Notes: generated by a model not told the origin, from the sequence alone. A DNA stretch of 64,000 nt from Isoetes taiwanensis (GCA_021234155.1 JAJEKV010000001.1:1239927-1303926); one strand, 5' to 3'; positions 35,357-47,219 are shown, numbered from the stretch's first letter. Made by a program: numbers and translations.

Positions 35357-38300
35357 ATGGAAGACCGATATAGGTCTAGAATCCTATGTAAGTGCGCATT
35401 ATGTCTTGCTGTGAATCATGAAGGTTGTTACATTAGCAGACAAAGATACAGATCTCACCAACGCCGTCCATAGTGCAAAAACAGAAGACTGTGTGACAGA
35501 TTAGAAAAAGGGGGTAAAATTGTTTGCACTTGTACTATTTGCGTTACAAAGTGCCCTGCTGGAGTGCCTTTTAGTCATTCTGGTTATATGCATCATGTTC
35601 AGAGTGTCAAAATAAAGGAGCAGGGCAGTTCTTTAATTGAGTTGCAGGAGAAGAATGTGTCTCAAAAGGGTTTGGAAGGCATCAACATTGTGGTTGATGA
35701 AACAGCAAACCATATGCACTTAGATAATGAGCCGCCGGACCAACCAGAACCAATGCAGAATGAGGCACCCGTGTCGAATGAAGCAGACAATTTATGCAAT
35801 GATGCATATGATGAAATGCGGATTGCAAGTTTAGATGATCAATTTCTAGCATGCCTGGTCGAAATTCAAAGCTGTTTGGACATGCACAATGTCCCTGAAA
35901 AGCTTCAAAACGATTTGTTCAGATTGCTTTTCCAAAGCAAGGCTGGTAGTGGTCTTGCATCCATAATTGCCGAGAAAACAATTGCTGAAAAAGGAAAATG
36001 GACTGGAATGGTGAATGGGTTTCGTGTTCCAACCAGCTTGAAATGCATGAAGCAAATGTATCAAGACATGGGGCTCCCTTGCCTGCAAAGGCATACAATA
36101 TGCATACATGATGATGGCCAGGCAGTTTACAGATTCAAAGTTATTAATGATGGTGTTACATTGAGTTGCAGTTGCAAGAGAAAAATAAATGGTGTATTGG
36201 TGAGAACGTCAAGATGTCTTAAGCATGAAACTGTACAGTTTGCCAGAAGACACGAAAGGATGGAGTGACATTTTTATACAATCCGATTAGTTACATTCTG
36301 AAATTAAGGTGCAGAAGTAAGAGCATAGGTTACAGTGACATTGAGCATTGGCGTCAACGAGATACTTGGCTTGGGAAAGGACTTCACGAAAGTCCTGCAG
36401 CAATTTCTGAATGTTGGCATGCTAGGCGATGGAGGGAAATGCAATATTTCTGGGATCCAAGCACGAAATGGGAACTGCCAATTATTTGCAAGCATTGCCA
36501 AACAATTCTGCAGACATGGCCGTTGGGAAGTCGAGCAGAATGCATCATACATGCAGGGTTCGATTCATCAACCAATCATTACATTGTAACATGCCCCCAA
36601 TGTCTTAGGGAAGATTCATATGCAAGGCATGAGTGCTTTGGAGATCCAAGGAATTTAGCCCTTTTACTGCATTGGGATGGGTTTCAGTCAACCCGGAGCA
36701 CGGTGAGAAGTAGTGGTGTCGTTCGCCTTGTGGCATTAAATGGAGGAAAAGGTCAAGATTCCAAAGTGAAAGAACTAACATTTCCAGTTCTGTTTATTCC
36801 TAAAGAGGAGATCAATTCTGGCACTAACAGTCTCGATCCCTTTCTTGAGCCTTTGATTCAAGAGTTAAGAAACCTTTATGTAACAGGACTGGAGGTGAAC
36901 TACGCACTTGATGCTAATGTTATTCATCCAGGGTTGCCGCAAGTTTTTCATCAAAGGTGTATTCTATATGCTATTACAGCAGACCATCCTGCACAATGTG
37001 AAGTTTTGAAATTGTCTTCTAGTAAGCGCCTATGTCCTTATTAAACCATAATAGAATATCATTCTGATTCTTGCTTCTTTGTTGTGGACAGGTGGGAAAG
37101 TTCCGTGTAGACGATGTGATATTGTATTGTCAATTTCTTCAGACAACTCATATTACTATAATGACTTGTTGAAGCTTAACACGTATTCGGATAAGAAGAA
37201 AACAATGGAACATGTGTTTAATGGTATTGAACAGTTGAAAGATGGTATTCCAAATGCAGCTCGTAATACGGATCTGGTGTGTTCGTGGGCCTAGTATGTT
37301 CTTGAGTTTGTATCAACTATATGGATTTGATCTGCTCCATCATTCGGCCGTGGACCTCATGCATACAATGGCTTTAAACATGTGTTACAAATGCAACAAG
37401 AGAATGTTTGAGCAAGTTAAACAAGCAGGTAATGAGAGGACTGCTATGGAGAGATTACAAAATGTAATAACGGCAAGAACTCGCCGTATGAAAGATGGCA
37501 GGTGTCCACGAGACCCATTCAAGCGGTTTGGCTTTTTCAAAGCACAAGAACAACAGGTTTTTTGCCAGTGGTATGCTGATTATGTGCTCGCGGGCTTGGT
37601 AAGTGAAGATGATTTTAGTATATCACAAATTGTGACAGATTTGACTCGGATATTTTTTGATTATGCCCGCACAAATGGATGGACATTAGAAATAAAGGAC
37701 GTTGCAAAGAAATTGTTGCAGGCTTGGCGCATTCGTTGGAATGAGCTTTGTGGTCCTAACACCTCTCCATTGGAGCACATGGCAGGAGAATGCCATATTT
37801 TGGATGATGTAGACATCATTGGCCCTCCAGATGCGACTTGGTGTTATTTTTTTGAGAGCACCTTTGCAAAGCTGTTACAGATGCCAACAAACAAGAAAGA
37901 CATGGAAGTAACATATGCTCGTGTAGAGGCCCGTCTTTTGTATTCCAAAATTTATCGTATGAACTCTCTAGACAGGGATGGGTTGCTACCTCATGAACGT
38001 GGCGAATTATATTTGCGGTCAGCTTTGGTAGGTATTGAAGATGGCAAGTCATTTGCGTCTATGTCTAAATCTGTCTCAAATGGAGGCATCATCCGTGCAA
38101 GTTCTCAAAACATGGCCATTGAGCTGTGGTCAACATACAAAAGACATAATTTAGAGGCTTGGAAAAACATTATTTCCAACAAAGGCATACTTATTGGCTG
38201 TGGAAAGGCAAGGGAAGAGGAAATTTACCTTCAAAAGGCATAATGGTCTCAGTGGTCTATCTCAGTCCATTGTAACACAATATAAGGGAATCTTGCTTGC

Positions 38301-38929
38301 GGGATGAGGACATTTGTGATGGACAATGGTATGGTAAGCTCAGGTATATTTTTTCCCATAAAGAAGGATCTGAAACAAGTGTATATTTTGCAGCAGATTA
38401 TTATAGATATCAGGTGCTAAATGCTAGTATCAATCTTGATGAGGCAACTGGAATGCCCATTTTGGCGGAAGGAATGGAGCCTTTTGATTATGAGTCAATC
38501 TTGCCAGTACGCTATATACTTCGAGAAATATGCATTCTGCCCATGAGGACAGCTGGGGATACAAGAAGTATTGCACTTGAGACAAAAACTGTGACTTTGC
38601 CAAATAGGCTACTTCAATTGCATAAGCCTGGAACTATTCCTATTTGGCCCTTAGAGGAGGATGTTGTTGCTGTTCAAGCTATCAAGCATGGATCTGCACC
38701 CCATTTGACCTCATCTGATGGTTGCTGGTATGCTCTTGTTGATGCAGTGAATGAAAAAGACAAAAAAGTGAAGATTACATGGTTGGATTTAACAAACAAG
38801 AGAGGAGCACGATGTTTGGTACCATCTTACGAGGAGAAGAGGTGGCAGTCTTGGGATTGTCTTCTAAAGGTGTTGACTGTTAGAAAAAGTGGCATTGGAC
38901 GACGTGCTTTTTACTATCTATTGGATTGA
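35357..38929 (+). pseudogene. Tnp2-like transposase of the CACTA-like element, frame-broken
   Basis: Cuts and joins the element ends in CACTA elements. ATG at 35357 starts a Cys-rich finger (CKCALCLAVNHEGCYISRQR, YRSH). After an in-frame TAG (35471-35473) a second similar finger follows (CTCTICVTKCPAGVPFSHSG, YMHH). The main body has LLHWDGFQSTRSTVRSSG, FIPKEEINSGTNSLDPFLEP, LIQELRNLYVTG and GKVPCRRCD, in the order of the Tnp2 family. A clean 70-bp intron (37022-37091, GTAAGC...ACAG) joins in phase. Later blocks are VRGPSMFLSLY, HHSAVDLMHTMALNM and ECHILDDVDIIGPP. The last part (38297-38929) resembles the C-terminal region of these proteins. Frames shift near 36255, 37280, 38237 and 38290, so it appears inactive unless some breaks are assembly errors. 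Confidence 0.8.
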
Positions 38930-39276
38930 GAAAATGCTTTGGCTTAGTTGCGGGTTTTGCATCAGCTACAGGTGTTAGATGCTGCTCCTTTATTGTCAAT
39001 GAACGCCATTTTCAGGTATTTTACTTGTAATTTCAATAATATCATTTCTGCAGCAGTGACAGAATGTGAAGAGAGAATGTACTTTTATATCCTTGCATGT
39101 ATTTTCTGAAGGCTCTCTATGCCAATCTGGAAAGCTGAGATCAGCTAACGCAGTCCAAAAATATAATTCCTGGCGAAGCTAGCAACTTGGAGACAGAAAA
39201 ACTGCCTTCTCATTCATTGTAGTATTGAATGTTGTGTGTATATTAGGTTTGAATTGTAGTATTGAATATTTTTCAG

Positions 39277-39348
39277 GCCATCTGCAATGGTGCTGTAATC
39301 GCTGTTGGAGGAGATGGCACGTTTAATGAGGTGCTGCCGGCACATTAA
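39277..39348 (+). pseudogene. Captured exon of a lipid/diacylglycerol-kinase-like gene
   Basis: After a TATTTTTCAG acceptor, 24 codons read AICNGAVIAVGGDGTFNEVL then PAH-stop. GGDGT-x-NEV is the nucleotide-binding signature of the diacylglycerol, sphingoid-base and ceramide kinase catalytic domain. A GTGCTG after GAG may be the old donor. A single exon inside the CACTA-like element is best read as a captured host fragment. The exact kinase cannot be told from so little sequence. Confidence 0.55.
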
Positions 39349-39349
39349 T

Positions 39350-40780
39350 CTACCTTCTATTTCAGAGCCAAACATATTGGTACCATTATAAGAGTCCTGT
39401 GAATTAGTCATAATAGATATCTTGTCAAACGAAATGCAACATGTAATGTTAGAATTATTGCATAAACAGTTGGTTCATATCATAACTGACTCTAAACATG
39501 CCAACGCAATACGATATCGCACAATGGCGTGTTGGTTAGTCATATACCATTGAAGATATCGACATCCAAGGTGGACGACAATAAAATAGACAGTCAATGA
39601 GCTTTGCGTTTTCTAGAAGATTATCGTTTGAAAATGGAGCCTCAAACGGAAGCCATTTTTCTTTTAAAGTTCACAGAAGTTCCATAGAATGCCATGCCAT
39701 CAAATTAAGCATTGAATGAAAAGCTCAATTTGCCTAATGGAGGCCCATTTGGCTAGTACATTAATTTAGAAACATTGAAGCCTCAAGGTTGATAAAATTA
39801 ACCTCCATCGAGGTCTCAAGACTGGTCAAGACTAGAGATGGATGTCGAGGTTGGTACTAATAACCTCGGTCAAGACTAGGGATGGATCTCGATGTTGGTA
39901 CAATCAACCTCTAGTATATTTGACAATTTAGAAATGTATACGTTACTTCATCCTACCTTCCTTAATCGTGAGTGAATACAAGTATGCTTTGATATCCAAC
40001 TAGTCCATAAAGATGAATTCCAAGGCCATACTTGGTTATGCATTTGCACAAAAATTGATAATGTGCACATGCTTAATACATAACAATGTTCTTTACTTAT
40101 TATAGGTCATCCAATCTAGTGCTCACATGGCCTCTATAAAATTACAATCTTGAAAAGCATGTATCTACTATTGGGGTCGCCGTAGACAATTTTCAAGCTA
40201 AATGAGATTTGAAGCAACAAGGAGGAGAATTAGAAATGGACAAAATCTTGAATAAAATAGCTATCAGAAAGGTTGAGTGCATGAATTCCTTGCAATTGAA
40301 AATAAACTTGTAATTTTTAAGGGACTTGCAAGTTGCAATATCTTCTAGCAAAAGTTTAGAAGTGAGTCATTGTTTGTCTTTTAAGATGAGGAAAGATGGG
40401 CAGTCGTTGAATGCGCCATGTGCATGTTGGGTTGTCAATGTGGCAAGTGGGCGTTAGGCATGGAAGAAATAACTATATTCAAAAGTTCTTAGCCGGACGA
40501 TAGTTGTTGACGGGCAAAGGTCATAGGCCTTTTAAAACAATTAAAAAAGGGTCATGTAAAGTAGCCGGATATGTCTAACAAAGGATACTATTGAACCAGT
40601 GGTTGATATTCAAACACACTGCTCACTTAGGTGATGATTATTAGCAATGAATTCAAGTACAACAAATGACGATGTCAACAACATGTTGATTCATAACTCT
40701 CTTCCCTCAACATCCTTGATATTAGTATGTAGGGAATGAATGGTTTACTTAATATCTCCAAAATATGCTCATTAAGATTG
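39350..40780. other. Right interior of the CACTA-like element, non-coding
   Basis: AT-rich sequence with a short duplicated phrase (GGTCAAGACTAG...GATGGAT with CTCGATGTTGGTAC) near 39825-39900. No gene recognised. Confidence 0.4.
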
Positions 40781-40789
40781 GATAATACC

Positions 40790-41520
40790 ACTATAAAATA
40801 CCATTAAAAAAAAAAAAACTCGACCATAGACCATGTTAGCTACTACATTACAAAGATCGACCAATAAAACCATGTAAAAAACCATTAAGAAGTTTAGAAT
40901 CATATTACCCTAGGAAATTAGATGTAAAACCATGTACTAACCATGTCTTCCTTAACAAAAAACCACTAGCATTCTTTCTCAACAAGAAAGTGAAAAAGTC
41001 AACCACCAAACCATGTTAAAAGCCACTAACAATTTGGCAACCCATGTTAGCCTAAAAAATTACGATGAAAAACCTCAAATAAAAAGACATTGTTAAACTA
41101 TGTCTACAAACATTATAGTATTTTCAGTCAAAAACCACTAACATTTTGGCAAGTCGTGCTTGCTTAAAGAATCCAAATGAAAAATCACAAATAAAAGGAC
41201 TTTGTTAAACCATATATATGAACACTGAAGTATTGCCAGTTAAAACCACTCCCAAAACCATCTACATGTATAAAAAAACTATTAAGCATTACTTTCTTAC
41301 TCTCAATGTTGCAAATTGCATAATTAACCACTATGACATGCCAAACTCGTAGCAAATACCTGGATAAAAACCTTCATCAGTCTCAATTAACCACATAAGA
41401 GTATAAACTAGCATGCAAAACCATAGTTCCATTCAAAAAACCACTATAATAGGTGGATTTTATTAAGGAAAATTATTTTTGCATGGAAAACCACTATCAT
41501 AGTGGTTTTGTAGTGGTTAT
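40790..41520 (-). repeat. Right subterminal repeat array of the CACTA-like element
   Basis: Many degenerate copies of AAACCATGTnAAAAACCACTAAC-type words, for example ACCACTAACATTTTGGCAA twice. They are the complement of the AGTGGTT/ATGGTTT words near the left end. This opposite-orientation layout is characteristic of CACTA elements. Confidence 0.7.
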
Positions 41521-41536
41521 CTATGGTAGTTAAATC

Positions 41537-41551
41537 TTTGGGTGCCTTGTG
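41537..41551 (-). repeat. Right terminal inverted repeat of the CACTA-like element
   Basis: TTTGGGTGCCTTGTG, the exact reverse complement of 24319-24333, followed by AAA (41552-41554). Confidence 0.9.
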
Positions 41552-41589
41552 AAACACCGATAGAGCAAAGTAAACTCACCTCAATCTCA

Positions 41590-44090
41590 GGTTTTCAATA
41601 ATGTTTTCGGCAACATTCTGGTCCAAACCTTCGACATCCTCGTCTCGTCAGGGTTTGTCTCCCTCGCCCTCGTCGTCTTTCTCGCTTCCATTTGTCTTCC
41701 TCCCTTGAAATGCTCATGAAGCGGATCCGTGTATGATTTGAATGGTTTCAACCATGTCCTTATTTCCAACCACGGATATAGGTTTCATTCCAAACAAAGA
41801 TAGCCCACGAGAGAACGGGCCATTCATGTACCACTCGCGATACAATTTGATCTTCCTCGACCAAAATTTGGTTATGAAGTACTTGATAACTCTTGGCCGG
41901 ATAGGAATTCTATGTATAGGACCGGCCGCACCATCTTTCTCGACCTTGTCCATCGATGGAACATCCTCCATAAACACGCCCCCTTCCGTGGTTCCATCCG
42001 CTCTTGAGAGATCATGAACTTGTCGAGATAATGATGCTCGCTAGACCACCACTTATCCGTGTCGTGGCCGATCTTGAAATCAAACCAAAACTATGTTGGC
42101 AAAGCTTGGTGCCTTCGCAAGCCAAGTCCGCACTCATGATCAAGTTCATTATATGGAGTGCATGATCTTGTTGGTGAAGTTAATATCACTGCCCATTGGG
42201 AGATAGCAGTTGTTTGATTGCCCGGCATGCAAAAGACAAGGAAACCGAAAGTATCCAGTCGGTCATGTCGTGACACGTCTTGTACCAGCGCTCTATGTCG
42301 GCTTTGTCATAAAAAAGTGGGGTCTTGATCATATTGATGGCAAATAGTGCCACGGGTCAGTGCCGTTCGAGACCACCAAATCCCTTGTGTCCCAAAGTAA
42401 CGAGAAATGGGGAGCTATCGTGCGCCTTAAATGGGACCACCGAATCCAAGCTTCCTTTTAATTGCCATATGCGTTCGAGGGAAAGGAAGGGTTTTAACGT
42501 TACTTCCCGGCTTGGTGTTGATGTAGGGTTGACATAGGCGGTTCAATTCCTTCATGTCTTCCTCATCAAGGGCGACCTTTTCCTTGTAATAATCAAAATC
42601 ATGGTATTCATTAGATGCAGCGTTGCAGAACTCCCGTGATGCCTTCTTCTAACCCTTCGCTTTGGGGCGTGGCATAATCCTTTCGTCCTGCAATTTAGAA
42701 CTCTGGTCTTCCTCGGCGAGGATTGTTCCTCCAAGATTTTTGCCTTGTAGGTCAAAGCGTTTCTTTTGTCCGTGAGGCCCTGTATCCTCTTCATGAACTG
42801 CTTGTCAAACAACTTGGGGTCGGCTTTTGCTTGGAAATTCTCCATTCGTCCTTGACTTGCCTCTTGTCCATTGAGCCCATATGTGGAGTCCATTTCTCCC
42901 GGGCCGCCTCGGTGCTAAGAATGAGGTCATATTGGTCGAGAGAGACTCCCACCTTTCCTTGGTGTTCTCTTCTTCTTCTCCTCTTCTTCCTCTCCCTCGT
43001 CATCTTCCTGTCCCTCGGTGAGAACATATACGCATAGTTTCTCAAGGTCTTCCACTTATCAGGGAGCCACGTTTCCTTTAGGGCCGAGGACAACCCAATG
43101 CTTTCCACTTGTTGCCCTAGCGTGTATGATCACGTCGAGGGATAAGGGCTGCATTAGGACAATGTACCAATGTCGAGCATGAAAGTATCTACAAACACCG
43201 GAATAAGCGGTAAATAGTAGCCGGGTTTTCTCGACTCTTGGTCGATGAAAGTCCCTTTGAATGTCTAATTTTCTTTTTACTTCTGCGGGTTTTCGACTCA
43301 GTCGAGAAAGCTCTGCATCCTTTGATTTTACGCATTACCACGGCTTTTCATTTCGCGAGTCGAGAAACCCGATGATAATCGGCAAATGTTAGGATGGCGG
43401 GGCTTTTCGACTTCAGCGAAAAAAGTCCCATTGAATGTCTAATTTTCTTTTCTAGCGGCTAAGGGTTTTCTCGACCTTCGGTGGAAAGCTCCACATCCTT
43501 TGATTTTACGTGTTACTCGGGCTTTCGACTCGCGAAGTCGAAAACCCGATGATATATCGGCAAATGTTAGGATGGCGGGGCTTTTTCGACTTCGAGTCGA
43601 GAATGGAAAGATTGAGAGAGTTATTTACCTTACGTAGGCGGCTTTTCGCTGCTATTGTGTTCGGCGGTGGCTAATCTTGGCGGCGATTCGGTTCTTTGGC
43701 GTCTCCGTAGAAAGAACTCTGCACTCCGGCTTGGCATATCTATCCTTGATCGCTGCGGCACCTCCTTCTAAAATGCGCAATACTTGAGCCGCCCTCACTG
43801 AATCTTGACCGTCTACAACCCGAACCGGACTTCTTTTTCCCGGATCTTCCTCGGACTTCGGTGAACAACTCACTGTCGATGCTGCTAAAGGTATGACATC
43901 CGCAGGCATTGGATCGCAGCGAGGATGTCGCACCATCGGTTGAAATCTCGGCATGTGTGCTGGATTAAATTCGTGGTGGTTGAACAAGGCGGCATCTCCG
44001 TGCAAACCTTGGCCGTCTAATGTCCGGCGGCGGCTTTGTGATATTCCCAGCGGATAATCTGAGCTAGGCGGCTCCATTTTACGTGCCCCT
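41590..44090 (-). pseudogene. Unrecognised, broken minus-strand gene in the CACTA flank
   Basis: Protein-like blocks read leftward. The first (44077-43652) contains ALFNHHEFNPAHMPRFQPM and ends at a plausible donor (GTAAATAAC). A palindrome-rich intron (43640-43150) follows, then WVVLGPKGNVAP + KWKTLRNYAYMFSPRDRK (43108-42791), TGYFRFPCLLHAGQSNNC (near 42240), and MFMEDVPSMDKVEKDGAAGP (41977-41714). The blocks are in different frames with stops between them. I do not recognise the family. The 43.2-43.6 kb intron repeats GCAAATGTTAGGATGGCGGGG-like phrases with CGACTCGCG palindromes. The CACTA element lies immediately downstream and may have cut this gene in two, with its remainder at 24.3-22.4 kb. 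Confidence 0.35.
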
Positions 44091-44099
44091 CTCGTGAAA

Positions 44100-45790
44100 T
44101 CGATCGATCATGCGGATCGAGGTTTGGGGAGTCGACCATATCTTCGTCTCTCCCGTCATCGACTCCTCCCGTGTGGTGTCATCATCCCCATCTTTGTTTT
44201 TGGTGGACTTTTTTGTGTATGAACCACAACTTCATTCCCCAACTGCAGAGTGTTGTAGAGTCTTCAACCTGCGGTAGAAGTGAAGCTCCCGTATTGAGCA
44301 GTTTTTCACGACTCTGGAAATCTCCATACCAAGCTCCACGGATGTTAGGGTTCCGGCCTCCTTCATCCCTTCGGATCCTTCCACCCAAGGTTACGACAAT
44401 TTAAAGCGTAGAGCCTTTTTCGGTGCCCTTAGCCTTGCTCATGGAAGAGTGAGAATAATTTGAAGCTGCTAATTTTTTTGGTGCGATAGAACTTACTCTT
44501 TGGCGGGTCCTCGACATATAGTGTTAAATGCTTGAATGGCGCGAGGCGGCGAGAGCACAACACCGATTTTCTTGTACTTATCTCGGGAGCTCTTCTTGTC
44601 CCTTTGGTGTAGAAAGCGGATCTTTCTCCTTCCCACTTGTCGATACCTCGACATACCACCAGAAATCTGCCCATTTGTTTTCAGAAGCTCTGTCTCCGAT
44701 CCCCGATGGCGAAGAATGGAGTTCGGCCGGTGATCACCGGTGAGTCCAGAGGTGAATCTTTGCAAGAAGAAAGGATGGATCGGTTAAGGTATTCCGACAA
44801 AAAAAACCTCGAGCTCACGGGGTGTTTGTCTTCTTCTTCTTCTTTGCCATTTGGCGAAGCATCCCCTCCGGCCCTCGCTTCTTGGGCATGTCATGTCGTA
44901 TGCCCTCTCATCCTCTTCGGACGACTACGTAAATTAAGTTTCCTCCGCTGGCGTTGTGAGTTTTAGGATTTGCATGTAAAAAGATCGGGCGTGTTCTTTA
45001 ATTTGAAGTTAAGGACATGCAATCATTTATGAAAAAAGCGGGCTAAAGGGTTTTAAACCGCGATTCGGCTTTTAGCCAGCCCAAACACTATTCGAGAAAT
45101 TTAATCACATCAAAGGGACTAAGTGAGTGGGCGTAGTTTATCTTCCACTAGCGGCATTGGGGAACTTCGAGGTCGGAGGGGGATCATCGGCTGTTAGCGA
45201 CTTAGGAATGGCGCCGCGATCGCGGTAAGGCGCTAATGGCGCCTTGCATATGTGTGTTTTTCCGTAGCGTCCCTATTGCAAGCAGATTGATTTGATCGAT
45301 GAAACGGAGCTAAGGTAGGAAGCGGAGAGGAGCTGCAACACGGAACTCTACAACGCGGCGCCATGGAAAGGGGATCTGGCGAGAATCGCGGTGATCACAG
45401 TATTAGATGCGAATACACTCTTGAAGAGACCAAATGAAAAGCAAGAGACTACGGGTGAGGCTGCGGGATCCGTGATCTGATGGCCCAAGGAATTACTGGC
45501 GTGAAAGAGGTGAGTTTGAGAGATGCCTATGTTATTTCGCTTGTAGAACATGCCGTATGTGTTTAAATAATGGAACTGCTGATAAGCTCGACGGATTCAG
45601 TGTTTCCTTGTCCAGCATTTTTCAGCTGCGAGAGATGATTTACTCTCTAGGTTGAGATGCCGGCAAGGAAACATTGGATCGGGGGTAAAGAACAGTTCCG
45701 TTATAGGTCTGTTTTTCCATGGACTGTTTACTTGGAATGTTGTACATAGATCAGGCTAGGACTAAGGCCCAGGAGATGCGGTTCAAATGC
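44100..45790. other. GC-richer spacer without a clear gene
   Basis: Several overlapping open frames of 60-110 residues on both strands, with no recognised domain and no consistent splice pattern. None is called. Confidence 0.35.
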
Positions 45791-45797
45791 ATCCTCT

Positions 45798-46950
45798 TGT
45801 AGTTAGTCGGAGGGGCCTCCACCCTGTCCGAACCACTCCTCTTCGCCAATATTAGGAAGATGGTTGAAGGAGAGTGGCTTTCATAAGGCAGGGCTAGAGG
45901 CACTTGGGACTAAAAGCGAGGAGAATAGAAAGTGCAGTACTTGTAGAGAATGCAAGCCTTGGCTTCCTCACTGTGGTTTCCCACGTGGTTAGTTGTAGAG
46001 GCCTCCACCCAGTCGACCCCCCCCCCGCAATATTAGCGAAGATGGTTGAAGGAGAGTGACTCTGACTGGGTCGAGGCCACTGCTACCAGACACAGGAGAA
46101 TTGGCTGGCTAAGGGATTCTCGACTTGCGAGTCGAGAATGCTTGGCTTCCTGTCTACATTCTCGACTCGCAAGTCGAGAATGCCTTAACCATCCAGAACT
46201 CCGGTTAGTACACATGGAGTGCCGGTTGGGTAAGGCATTCGGCTTCATGGCCGAGAATGCATCTGACAAGCTCTGTGGTTTCCCGTGGTTAGTTGTAGAG
46301 GCCTCCACCCAATCGAGCCCATCCCTTCACCAATATTCGGACAAAAAAGGTTCAGAAGGAGCGGTCTTTGATTGGGTAGAGAGCCCTTTGCCACACACGA
46401 GGGAATGGGTTGCTAAGAGAGTTGGCTGTGAGCCGATCAAAAACACTTCCCTTCGCAATGTCAGAGGAAGATAGAAGGAGAGTGTTTTAAGGCTGTCTGC
46501 AGAGGCCAGCTCTAAGTGCACTAGAGCACTGCGTTTTCTCGACTCACGAGTGAAAGCGACAACAACTCGTGGTTAGTCGTAGGGGCCTCCACCCAATCGA
46601 GCCCATCGCCAATATTCGGCGAAGATGGTTCGAAGGAGGCGGTCTTTGATTGGTAGAGGCCGCTGCGACCACCACAGGAGAATTGGGTTGCTAAGAGTTG
46701 GCTGCCGGAGCAGTCAAAACCACTTCCCTTCGCAATGTCAGGAAGATAGAAGGAGAGTGGTTGAGATCGTCTGAATAACTTCTAAAGTGCACTAGAACTG
46801 CGTTTTCGACTCGCAGTCGGTGAAAGCGCCAACACCTCGATGGTTAGTCGCCGGGGCCTCCACCCGGTCGGAGCCGGTCCTCGCGCAATATTCGATGAGC
46901 ATGGTTGAAGGAAGTGGCTTTCGAGGCTGGGTGGAGGCTACAACTGCACA
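45798..46950 (+). repeat. Satellite-like array, about 190-300 bp unit, five copies
   Basis: The phrase GTTAGTNGNAGGGGCCTCCACCC followed by GCCAATATT...GAAGATGGTTGAAGG recurs at about 45799, 45987, 46286, 46571 and 46845. Units differ by indels. Some contain TTCTCGACT...AGTCGAGAA palindromes. Confidence 0.8.
46116..46182. repeat. Pair of TCTCGACT/AGTCGAGA palindromes
   Basis: ATTCTCGACT-TGCG-AGTCGAGAAT at 46116-46139 and CATTCTCGACT-CGCA-AGTCGAGAATG at 46157-46182, perfect stems of 10 and 11 bp. Related palindromes lie at 47100-47140, 43200-43620 and, across the CACTA element, 23016-24318. Confidence 0.85.
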
Positions 46951-47219
46951 AAAAGCCATTGGCGGTATCACATTCGACTCAATTCGAAGGCTGCTGCAGG
47001 GTTCTAAAGAATGTGAAGACATTGGGTAGGCTGTGCAATCGGATCGCGAAGTCGAGAATCCCTCAACCGCCAGCGGTCGAGTGTACACTCCTCTTCGCGC
47101 CTCGAAGTCGAGAAGTTCTCGACTTCGAAGTCGAGAGAAGAAACTTTAATGCTTCTGGATTGTTGGCAAGCTGAAGTATTCTCAGCTCGCCACTCTATCT
47201 GCATGTCTCTGCGATTGGA

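Larger units (their letters stand above)
24319..41551. mobile_element. CACTA-like (En/Spm superfamily) DNA transposon, 17.2 kb
   Basis: Both ends are the perfect 15-bp inverted repeat CACAAGGCACCCAAA (24319-24333 and, reversed, 41537-41551). The flanks are AAA on each side, matching the 3-bp target duplication of this superfamily. The subterminal regions hold many short degenerate repeats around AGTGGTTAAGA / AACCATG (left 24.34-25.87 kb, right 40.79-41.52 kb) in opposite orientation. Inside are a minus-strand accessory gene (26119-29777) and a Tnp2-like transposase relic (35357-38929), divergently transcribed, plus captured-looking gene fragments. The termini begin CACAA rather than CACTA. 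The transposase is damaged, so this copy is probably non-autonomous. AAA is low-complexity and weak evidence alone; the paired ends and gene content make the case. Confidence 0.9.

Noticed and set aside
36265-36268. Overlapping stop/start between two transposase frames as translational coupling
   Set aside because: The apparent start is a GTG in the middle of continuous family homology; a frameshift in a eukaryotic gene is the simpler reading.
46116-46182. Regularly spaced palindromes suggestive of a CRISPR array
   Set aside because: Spacing is irregular, the repeats are palindromes within a longer satellite unit, and the sequence is nuclear plant DNA.
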